A DNA stretch of 64,000 nucleotides from Panonychus citri (Eukaryota > Arthropoda > Arachnida > Trombidiformes > Tetranychidae). The stretch lies in the NCBI RefSeq assembly GCF_014898815.1, contig NW_026515509.1, forward strand, positions 1,116,001-1,180,000. Direction: 5' to 3'. Both the position numbers and the translations under genes were made by a program. Below are positions 53,447-64,000 of the stretch, one piece after another (positions within the stretch are counted from its first letter, which is position 1; every line of letters begins with the position of its first letter). The notes beneath the pieces were generated by a model, which did no database searches, was not told the origin of the DNA, and was given only the letters and a program-made list of their open reading frames with translations.

Positions 53447-56066
53447 GAGAAACTAACAAAATGAATTGAGTAGACGATGTTGATTATCATGAAGGAAAAA
53501 AGTTCGAGATAAGAAAAAGTCGAGCTTGAACTTTTTATTTCATCTATTTTCGTTGACAATTTTCAGCTAAATGTTCAAATTATCAGCATTTATTAATAAT
53601 AACCACGAATGAATATTTGCTTATCTAAAGAAATTCAATAGAAATTCCAGATTTACCATGAAAATGAACTAATTCTTATTCTTTTATGGTTATTATTAAA
53701 CTCGATGAGAACTTCTTGTTGAATAAAAAGTGTTCAGTTTTATTGTTGATAAAAGTTTCTGATGTAAGAGCCTCATGGGAACTTTGATAAAAAAGGCATC
53801 AACTATTTTACGAATAGTTTTTTTCCATGATAATAAATATCATGATAATCACCATGAATGGTAATAATATACTGTCAGAATTGAAGATTTGATCAGAAAT
53901 GAATCTATTGCTTCACCTTTTTTTTTATTTCTTCATGATAACAGGTAAATTTATAATCTCTTTCTCTCCTAGAATTGACTTCATCAGATGATAAACATGA
54001 TCAGAAAGATGATGATGATGATGATGATTTGACACTAATCATTTTTGAAGATAGATAAAGATGAAGAGTAATATTTACCTTTGTTTTTCTTATTCTCTGT
54101 TTGATAAAGAGCAACAATTTCATCATGGTGACCCTGCACTTCAATATTCATGATAATCATGAATATCATTCATCATGAAAACTAACCTGATAATGTACAC
54201 ACATCCCAGAAATTTTCACCTTCTCCCATGAGAAATTCAGAACCGACTGAATAATAATTTTACCTTTTTTATTATTATTATCATTTTCTATTACAACATA
54301 ATAATAATCGCTTAATATTATTCACCTTGATTCTTATCATGCAATTTGAATCCATTATTTGGTAACTTATGGTTTCCATGGAAACGAACTGAACAAACTT
54401 CAGCATTTTTATATTCAATTCAGTCAAATATTATCAAATCAAATTGACTCATTTTTCTGACAATTATTGAAATGATTTCCGTTAATCAACATTGACTATT
54501 CATTTTAATTAAAATACTTGTTGATGATTAAGGTCAGTTACATAATTATAAATACATTTAATTGGTCAATATTAATGAGATTGTAACTATTATTATTATA
54601 TGAATCAATATGAACTTTTTTCAATCTTAATTCAGTTGTCATTCAATGTCAGGGTGAAAAAAATTGATTATAAAGATGAAGATAATGATGAGAGTGATTG
54701 AAGATGATAAGAGTTGGGTGTGTCAATCACAGGCCATAAAATGGTCATCATATTGTTATACTGACCATTGAATCCAACAAAAACAGGATCAGAATAAGGA
54801 AAATATAATTTTTCATCTTCAACCTGAGGCTTTTTTTTTCATTGGTCATCAATTGGTCATCTCATTTAATGATAATTTATCATAATGTTGTTGTTATTAT
54901 CCAATTGAATTAATTGATTGGTGAAAATCTGAAAATGATTTACAATTAATTTCCTGGGTCAAAAGTGAAAAAAAAAACAAATTCATTCAATTGAATCAAA
55001 GATCAACTTTCAATCAAATTGATTGTTAGAATCATCATATTATTATTATTATATTTTCCAATGTGTTTATTGATTATGATCAAATCTACTCAATCATTGA
55101 TCAATGTGACAAACTGAATTAAATATTGTGTATGTGTGTTGATTGTATTATTAATTTGATTGAATTTAGGTTGATCGTAAATGCAAAGTTTTTTTTTATT
55201 TTAATCATTTCATCAAATTGGTAAATTCTGGTAAACAATTAACAAATCATCATCAGTCTTAACACTGAGAATGAAACTAAATTAACAACGTTAATCAATT
55301 GATTATCACTCAAGTTGATTACTCTCACAAATAATGGATGAAGATAAATTTAATTTAACTGCATTAACCAGATTAACCAAGCAATCGAGATGATTAAATC
55401 TTAAACAATTTAAATCAACTAAATTGATTCGCATTTTAATTTTCTGATTATCTTTATATACACAATACAAATGAATGAGTAAAATAATAAAAAAAAACAA
55501 ACTTCATCTCTAATTAATCACTTAAGCTAAACAACAACATTTATAATTCACTAATTGTTACAATTGTGATCACTTAGTTATGCTTAATTATCCCTTCATT
55601 TTAATACAATAATCAGATGATTTTGATTGTTATTATTCAAGGAAACACACTGAAAGTAAGTCATTAGTTAATTGTTTGATATTAACCAGGATTATAATAC
55701 ACATACATATAAGAGATACAATTTGATTTGTTCAAAGATAATGTTTTGTGTTTATAATGATCAATGAATCAACTACATGTATCATTTAGTTGATTTTCAA
55801 TGATTAATCAATAATAATTTATATCCAATTGTTATCCATGAATAAGGATCAGTACCCAATGAGATTTAATCATTGACTCTCGTGCTCTTCATGCAAACTC
55901 ATTTCCGAACCTCATCTTTATCATTTATCCGATATTCATTTTTACTCCTCATCTTTAGCCTATTTAGATCATTATGATTTTCCACCCCACCCTCACTCTA
56001 TCATCTGCTCGTTTTCCTCCTTCATCTTCCTCTCTGAGTCATCTATCTCTTCCTGTCTTCCTCATA

Positions 56067-56098
<32 letters not shown>

Positions 56099-59003
56099 GG
56101 ACATTTCTCTCTCGATTTTGTTTATTAGGAAATTACTTTTAGGTAACCTTGAGTTACTCTGTTATTCCCTCGGTGACCCTCACAGATACTTTACCCTCTT
56201 TCCACCCTCATCGAGCCCTCCCCACCCACCTCTCATATAATAATGACTTGTATTGTATTCTAGATGGACTTTTATACTTCCCTTTACAATGTTGATAATT
56301 TTGTTTCTGTTTCTCTTTTTTTTTTGTTTCTGTCATCATCATGGAAGCTTAATAATCAATGAGTAAACCTTTCGGTGTTGATCTACTCCCTGAATCGAGA
56401 CCATTTTCAGAATCATTTTATTTCCCTTCTCATCATCATCTTGTGTTTTTCTCTGGCCTTTTTTTTTCGTCCTCGAAAACATTATCATCCTCTGTCCACA
56501 CAATGTTCACCCTCAATGTATACACACACAACCTTAGTAGATGGTCAGTCTCTAATTTCATATTTCATGGTCATCGACCGCATCATTTACAGTTCATTTG
56601 CTGATCACTCGCCAGTGAACAAAGATCACTTTCTGTACTTTTTTTGCTTCTCGAACTCAGATTGATGTTATTTTTTCATCTCCCTCTCCCTCTCTCTGGC
56701 CCATTCTACTACCCACTCCCCCTCCCACTCCCGTTCTCACCCCACATCATCATGAACATTATCATCATTCCTTATTTTAACTACCTTTAGTTTAGTATTA
56801 TGGTTTATATTAACTGTCTCTTTCATCTTGCTGGGAAAAGACGAAAATTGATAAAGAAAAAGCTTCGAAAACAATAAAACTTATTATCTTCATGATGATA
56901 ATGATGATGTTAATCATCATGATTATCTGGACAACCTCCTACAGTGATTATCACCAATTCACATTCATTAGTTAATAATAACAATCTAATCTGATGAAGC
57001 TTAACAATTCATGTCCATTTATCCCCTTAAGATAATTAGATGATCTTAATCAATTTTATCAACCTTCACAATCAGATAAACTAATTGCTGAAACAACACA
57101 ACAACCCATAGACTCACAACAACAACAACAATACAATGTAAACACACCAAATATCAATGTAATTGTTTTTATCCTTTGAACTTTCACCATGAAAAAAAAG
57201 TAGTAAAAAAAACTTTTCATGCATCTAAAGTTCAATATAAATCACTCACTCAGAATCAGATGATTTCTGTAAGATAAAAAGTTGATCAGGAAAAGTTCAG
57301 TTATCCTATTTGTTGTTTATCATGTAACTAAACTTTTTTTTTCTTGCTTCTTGTTTCTCTTTCCTTTCATGACGGTGGGAAAAGTTTCCCCACTCCCAGC
57401 ACATCCAAACTAATATACACCTTGTTATGTTATCGTTTATCATGAACAGAACCAAGGAAAAAAAAGGTTTAGATTGATGAAACCAATGATTCCAATCATG
57501 TTTCATGAGTTTCTCTCATTCTTATATCATGTTTATCATGTTCATATAAAGATTTCACTTCTTTTCAACATATCACCTTTTTTTTATTATTACATATCAC
57601 ATTTATTATTGTTATTACCATGATGATAAACATGATGATGATGATAATAGTAATAATAATAATAATGATGACATAACTTTGCTCTTGAAACTTTGAACAT
57701 TGTATCAATCTGATATAACTGTTATTTTCATGATATATAAATACTCCTGATTCATGGTGATGTTTTCAAACAACTCATTGCATTTTCATTGCCTATGTTG
57801 ATTTACTTCCGTGTTTATTTCATTCATGATGAGGATGAGGATGATCAGAAGAAGATGATTTTCTCTCATCTTCTTTTTTTTATCCAGTTTTCCGTTTACT
57901 AATACTATCCCCAGTGGACAATTTATATACAGAATTTTCTTTATATATATGACCCACCCCACCCTCTACTATTCATCTTTTATCTATTCACTCCTACTGT
58001 GACTTTCACACCCTGAACTTGTCCTCCTTCAATCTACTCAATCATTGCTCATTTATCCTTGAAATTTCAACCAAACTCATACATGTATTATTATTTTTCA
58101 CTGAAAAATTCAGTAATCATGGTGATGATAACTTCAATTCAATTCTCTTACTCTCAGAATTTAATTTCTAGCAGCTTAGTTGATAATCTTGAGAATCAAA
58201 GTTCAGCATCTTCCTCATGTTTACATGTATTGATACATAAATAAATGAATACTTATCATCTTAATTAATGGTTATCATGATGATGGTTATTAATCAACAA
58301 GAAAAAAAAAGATTTCATCTTCATTTGAAGTAATTACTTTTATTTTGTTTGTTAGAAAGTAATTTTATCCTGAAAGCGTTTCATGTAACCATGATGATGA
58401 AATATGAACATTGGACTGAATAAGAAAACCATGAAAAACTGAATAAAAGATAAAATTGAATCAGAATGATAATTGTTTCCCTTTGATTGTTGATAATGAA
58501 TCAGATTCACCATTTACAAGTACATATTAGTTTCATTCATCATATTACCATGGAAACCATTTAGATCAAAGTTCAATTTCCAATGAGATAATCATGTTTA
58601 TCAGTGGACAATCATGATCAATAATTAACAATCAAAGTATATTGATGAAAACCACCATGTTGATGATACAAACAAATCAATAAGATGATGTTATCTTGGT
58701 TTATTCATCAGTTAAGGTGAAATTATATTCCGTTTCTGAATCATAAACTGAATGAAATAACAATCAGAGTAAACAAGTGATGATGACGATGATGATGGTG
58801 AAACTGTCACCATGAAAATTCAGTTCGACACGATGTTAGAACTTTTTTCCTTACCTTAATAATAATAATGTGTACAAATTGTATGTATCTAAAGTATTTA
58901 TTGTTACCATGTTTGTTTTTATCATTTCATGAGGGAAAAGCTGAAAAAAAAAGATTCTGACAAAATTAAGGGTAACATGAAAATCTGTGATAATCCTGAA
59001 TAA

Positions 59004-59061
59004 GATGATGATTATGATGATGATTATGATGATGATTATGATGATGATTATGATGATGATG
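59004..59061. repeat. 12-bp tandem array, unit GATGATGATTAT
   Basis: Nearly five copies of a 12-base unit, a higher-order form of the GAT repeat with a fixed ATT interruption in each unit. Confidence 0.94.
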
Positions 59062-61497
59062 AAAAAAATGAAGATGACATGTAATCCAAACAGTTATTAA
59101 TATTATTATGATGTGACATTGGATTTACAGCTGATGAAAAAAATAGTTGCTCATAAAAAATATAAAAACTAAAGATAATCATCTTATCATGATGGTGATG
59201 AAACAAGTAAAATTTATCATGTTGATAAGAGATGATAATATGAGTTGATGTTGATAGTGGTCAAGGGAATATAATACTTGACAATGACCATTATGATTTC
59301 TCATGTAGTAAAATATAATTGAGAGTAAATAAAAGTACATATATTATATAAACCTAAAGTTCAATATGAATACTTATCATGAACTTTTATCTTTACAATG
59401 TTCAAGATGAATCTTAATCCTTTGATTTTTTTTGCCTTGGAATTTTCAACAACAATAACATTTCATGGAAACTCATTCTCATTCTGGAGCTAACTTCATG
59501 ATGAGATTTTCGTATTAAAACAGAGAGAAAGTTGAGTTCCAAAGTAGAGCAATTCTGTCAAAAACAAACCCTTTCGAAACTCTGAATGAGAAAAATAATA
59601 GAGGTCAGAAATTGATGGTTACATGATGATGATTCATGGAAAGTTGCGATCGATAAATGGTCAATATTTTTCCATGATAAGAGAATTGTAATTTTATCGA
59701 TATTTTTATAACGTAGCACTTGGTGGTAGCATTCTGAGTTTAACCCCTTCACACTGGATATTATCATTCATGCAGAATCGAGGGCAATGTTAACATGGAG
59801 AAATCTGAAAAAAGGATGAAAATTCTGGTTAAAATAAGGGAAAAAGTTCCTAAAATGTTCAATCTCCTTTTCCAATTCTTTTTCATGATTCAATTCTGAT
59901 TTACATTTTGATATAATGTTCCATTTATTTGTCACCCATGCTGATTTACATTTCATGTATTCCTATCAATTGATTACAATAATCACCATGATAATATCGA
60001 AATGCTAATAGCAATTCAATTCCATTCGATAGATTTTCAAAATTTCCTGATTTTTTCATGATGAAAATTCATCTCTCTCTCTCTTTTTCTTGCTGTTGTA
60101 ATATTCACATTATTTTGCTAATTTGATTACCTATGGAAATATTTTCCATAAAATAAAATGTTCCAATTGAAACGATTCATTGAATTAAATATGAACAATT
60201 TATATTCTAAATCAGTTTCAATTATTATCATGAAAGGAGAAAACATTTACCATGATAATCATGTAAACACGGTTATCATGATCATTCAAAGAGCCTTTTT
60301 CAACATTTGATATTTAAACAAATAAATTCACTTGGAACATTTTTACCTGATGAAACCCTTCAGGGTAATCTCAAGGTGACCTCATGAAATTGATACAAAT
60401 GAGTAATGGAAATTGATCCATTGATCATGAGTGAAATCAAATTGTAATCAACTAATCATTTTGTTTCAAAAATTTCACCAAATGTAATGAAAATACACCA
60501 TGTTCATGGTGGAAACCATAAAATTCTGATATTTCATACTGAATTTTGATTCCATTCTCAACGTAACATGAGTAACCAATGATTCAGTTTTCCCTGAACT
60601 TTCTCTCTCTCTCTCTCTCTCTTTATTCATGATAATTTATTAGAATCTAATCTCTTTAATCCAATTGACTTTAAAAAATATTCATGTCTGATTGTTATTT
60701 AATTGACTTTTCTCATGCAAGGTTGACCATCAACACTGTGTCCAGTTGTAAGGATGAATTCATGTTGACCAAAATTATCACTAATTGTTTACAGTTAATC
60801 ATTATTTTTATCACTTGAAGTAATTAAATTTTTTGTTTAATCATTTTACCTTGAAGCTTGAGTCTTTACCTTCAAGTTTTACTGGTCATCAGTGGTCAGT
60901 CAACTTTTCATCAAATATTATTAATAGACTCTTGTGATGGTCAACATTTTTTTAATCTCAATTTTAAATCTAAACTTTTCTATGGATTCAGATTAAGTTA
61001 TCCGGTTAATTAAATTTCATGCTTGGTCTCAAATCTGTTGGTCAGTCCGTTGATTTAATGAAGATAATTAAAAATGAAAAAATGTCCAACCTTCATTTTC
61101 AATCTAATCATTATCATGATCATCATGTTATCGTAATTACTGAATAAATTTGATGAAAATGATCATTTTGAACAAGAAAATCAGCCAAAGAACAGGTATC
61201 ATGTACATTGTTTCATATTCTCAGGCAATCTAATTGATTCTGAGTGAAAGTTCACCAAAAAATGTTGACTGGAAAATTTTCAGAAAATAGAACAATATTG
61301 AAAATAGAATAGAATCAAATTTGTTCTTATCTGATCAGCTGTATGATAAAGGGAATATTATCAATGGTTGATATTTCATCTTTTCGATATTAGATTATCA
61401 TCATCAACCTCATCATCTTTATTTCATCTTCCTCATCCTTCATTTTTTCCCAAGGAAAAAGTCAACCCAAAGTTTTCTTGTGGATTGAATGAGTGGA

Positions 61498-61526
61498 TGT
61501 TGTTGTTGTTGTTGTTGTTGTTGTTG
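61498..61526. repeat. (TGT)n microsatellite
   Basis: About nine copies of TGT/TTG in the intron after Ig2; read on the plus strand it would give a Leu run, but no gene is supported there. Confidence 0.94.
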
Positions 61527-61816
61527 GAAAATAGACAAAAAAATCAGCATCAGTATCAAAAAAGGAAAAAGTAACAAATAATTTGATTTAGTTTCATCTT
61601 CCAATCTCATCTTCCTTCTTCCTCTTTCTTTTCTCTCTCCTTTTCCTGTTCATCTCTCTGATTTCTAATGAAATTGAAAAAAACGAAGAAAAATTCTTAT
61701 ATTCTTTTCTTTCAATTCTCTTAACATTTAATCTTTTCTCTACCTGGATTCTAAGCTTATCTTCATCCTCATCACTTTTAATTTCATTTTGCTGAATCAC
61801 AATTCACTTTCCACAG

Positions 61817-61819
<3 letters not shown>

Positions 61820-61862
<43 letters not shown>
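61820..61862. repeat. (GA)n microsatellite
   Basis: About 43 bases in the intron after Ig2, preceded by CCACAG. Confidence 0.96.
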
Positions 61863-61866
<4 letters not shown>

Positions 61867-63271
61867 GAATAAAATTCAACTTCTCTTTTCCTTAGCATCC
61901 TCATCTTTTATTTTCCCTTATGATACTTTACCATTTTCCGATCTTATCCCGAACATTATATACACAGACTCTCAATTACAATAGAAACTGGATTATCTTT
62001 CAGAATTAACAGAAAGATAAACCAACCAGATTAACTATTTTTTTCCTCCTCATCGAAAGGTAAACAACATCAAATTGACAATAAATAAACATTGAAAATC
62101 CAATGGGAGGGTAAATGTTTCTCTATGGAAAACAAAACAGAAAAAAAGTTCTGGAAAACATCATCATGTTACCTGATCCCTTGCTCATTTTTTGTTATTT
62201 ATCTGCCCCTTGACCTTATGGACATTGAGAATTGATATTACTAATAACGTTTGATTACCTTGATTTGTCCCTTAATCTTTTGCAATTTAATCTAATTGCA
62301 ATTATTCATCTTCCTCTCTCTCTCTCATTCTCACTCTCAAATTTCACATCATTATTGATTATTATTAATTGACCGATACATTTTTAAATTATCACAAATT
62401 ACGTTAATTATTCACAATTAATAACTGAAAATTTTTGCTCGATTCACCCTTGAAAATGAATACAAATGTAATTAGTTGAGTTAATTACTCTATTCCAAGT
62501 TAATCCTTATCAATATCTACAAAATGATTAAATATTTTACTTTATCTTTTAATCTGAATACAAGGAGAGAGGATATTAAATCAAAGAAAAACAATTAACT
62601 TGAAAAACTAAATCAATTAAAGTGTAAAGGTCACTGAACATTTGGTAATCTGATAGGCTACCATTAGGAAAAGCAATACATTGGACTGTACATTAGCCTG
62701 GACCTTATGTTGAGCTTTTTTTTTGCACAATTTTGTCCATTCGACTGTTTATCATCCGAATCATCATCACCATGATCATCTATGAAATCGATGAACCATT
62801 TACACCATGGATACAGAAAAAAATATATTCCAGCCCCTGTAATGTTATCATCATTTAATTTACCCTAAAATCAACTTTCCACCCTCCAGAATCTCAGGTT
62901 TCCCTCATGATGATGATGATTTTCAACTTTTTTCTCTGTGTTAATCTTACCTAATCCTTGAGTAGCTTTTTTTCATTACTAATTCACCAGAGGATTCAGG
63001 TTTCACCTTAACTTTTATAATAGTGAAAAAAATTTTCCAAGAAAAAATCAACAACCAACATCAAGAGTGAATTGCAAACAAAACTGTTTACAAAGCATTT
63101 TCCAAGATACAATTTGCAAACAAACCAAAAAATCAACAACATTTTGCAACAATCACCTTTCCTCACAATCAACAAATCCACATCCCTAATCCTTTACCTT
63201 TTTTTATCACCATAATCATCATCACACAAAACAATTTAAAACTTTTCCTTTTAACAACAACAACAACAACA

Positions 63272-63273
63272 AC

Positions 63274-63305
<32 letters not shown>
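63272..63305. repeat. (ATC)n microsatellite
   Basis: About eleven copies of ATC, directly preceded by a run of AAC triplets (63257-63273). Confidence 0.93.
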
Positions 63306-64000
63306 AGGATAATTTCAATTTCCAGAACTGAAATTCAACTGAAAACTTTTTCTTACTTTTGTATTTTTCCTGAAATTACCATGACAATGCTTACTGAATC
63401 TTGAAATTTTCTTCATTCCATTTTGCAATCAGTTGAGTATCATGATGATCATGATGAAGATGAAGAGGTCTGAAAAAAAGGTTTCTTTTCAAATCCCATT
63501 GCATTTAAATTCTGTAGGAAAAACAACAACAATAACAGAAACTCAAAAGATAAATTCAACTGAAATTAATATCATCAGAATCCATTCTGATATCTAACCC
63601 TCTCCGCCTACTGAATTTCACTTCTCATGATTATCCCATGAAAACAAAGTTTATCTTTGAGTTTCCCCTGAAGAAAAAAAATCTGTCACCATATCAACAT
63701 GATTTTCAACATGATCTTCTTAATCATATATCAATGTTATTATTCAGTTATCATGAATTCATATTATCACTTACATATAATCATCATTAGCATGATAATC
63801 TCCCTACGATAAATAATACATAATAAGTAACACTTTTCATTTTTTTACCATGAAAAATAGTCTCAAATTAACAATTTCTAATATCATGGTGGAGATTTTT
63901 TTTTTACTCTTCTGAACAAAAAAAAGTTCATTTTCATTATGAACTTTTTTTCACTCTCACTATGATTTCCAAAGGATAAAAGCAAAATTATGTTTCTCTG

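Larger units (their letters stand above)
46733..64000 (+). other. Intron after Ig2 of the Sidestep-like gene (at least 17.3 kb, continues right)
   Basis: Starts with GTAAGT after the Ig2 exon. I found no third Ig exon up to the right edge: no open stretch showed the Cys...Trp...DxGxYxC pattern. It holds GA runs (48355-48371, 50964-50999, 51583-51613, 53410-53452, 61820-61862), CT runs (49665-49687, 56069-56098, 60600-60622), a GATGATGATTAT tandem array (59004-59061), and pyrimidine-rich tracts at about 55870-56270, 56660-56760 and 57945-58035. A small unrecognised exon could have been missed. Confidence 0.65.

Noticed and set aside
53253..53456. 67-codon frame with a hydrophobic N-terminus considered as a secreted peptide
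   Set aside because: It ends in Arg/Glu repeats from a GA microsatellite; no cleavage or cysteine pattern.
56359..56665. Two overlapping frames of 81 and 96 codons in a pyrimidine-rich block
   Set aside because: Two competing frames over the same DNA, Ser/Phe/His bias from the CT/ATC content, and no domain. It reads as intron.
1..64000. tRNA, rRNA, CRISPR arrays, operons and prophage-like features
   Set aside because: No B-box-like tRNA core, no rRNA signature and no regularly spaced repeats; the window has spliced eukaryotic genes throughout.

Overview
The window is eukaryotic nuclear DNA, AT-rich, with large spliceosomal introns, many GA/CT and ATC/GAT microsatellites and very little coding sequence. 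I can support two protein genes, arranged head to head. Both are incomplete at the window edges. The right-hand gene belongs to the Sidestep (Side) immunoglobulin family, best known from arthropod nervous systems, so an arthropod is the best guess. A chelicerate such as a mite is possible, but the sequence alone does not prove it.

Layout: (1) Positions 1-12262, minus strand: the N-terminal half of an Epac / RAPGEF4-type cAMP-regulated Rap exchange factor. Five exons join in frame (12262-12136, 11650-11565, 6551-6135, 3242-2603, 527-1) and give 599 residues: cyclic-nucleotide domain A, DEP domain, cyclic-nucleotide domain B. The catalytic half (REM, RA and CDC25 domains) lies beyond the left edge. 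(2) Positions 12263-13534: a divergent intergenic/promoter stretch with a short GC-richer patch near the right-hand gene. (3) Positions 13535-46732 and beyond, plus strand: a Sidestep-family cell-surface gene. Its signal peptide plus first half of Ig1, second half of Ig1, and complete Ig2 are on three exons (13535-13740, 13976-14181, 46406-46732). A 32.2-kb intron separates Ig1 from Ig2, and at least 17 kb of intron follows Ig2. Transmembrane and later Ig exons were not found.

The giant intron contains two structures that look like non-autonomous DNA transposons. One is 910 bp with perfect 28-bp terminal inverted repeats flanked by TA (19290-20199). The other is a 479-bp foldback element with arms of about 130-150 bp, also flanked by TA (34675-35153). 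The rest is simple repeats, pyrimidine-rich stretches and AT-rich sequence. No RNA genes, CRISPR arrays or prokaryotic features were seen.

The two genes probably act in different processes: intracellular cAMP-to-Rap signalling, and axon guidance or cell adhesion. Their adjacency implies no pathway link beyond a possibly shared upstream region. I found no convincing new multi-gene system. The most distinctive observations are loss of the cAMP-phosphate-binding arginine in Epac domain A, the two inverted-repeat elements, candidate recursive-splice points in the long introns, and a strand bias of CT tracts.
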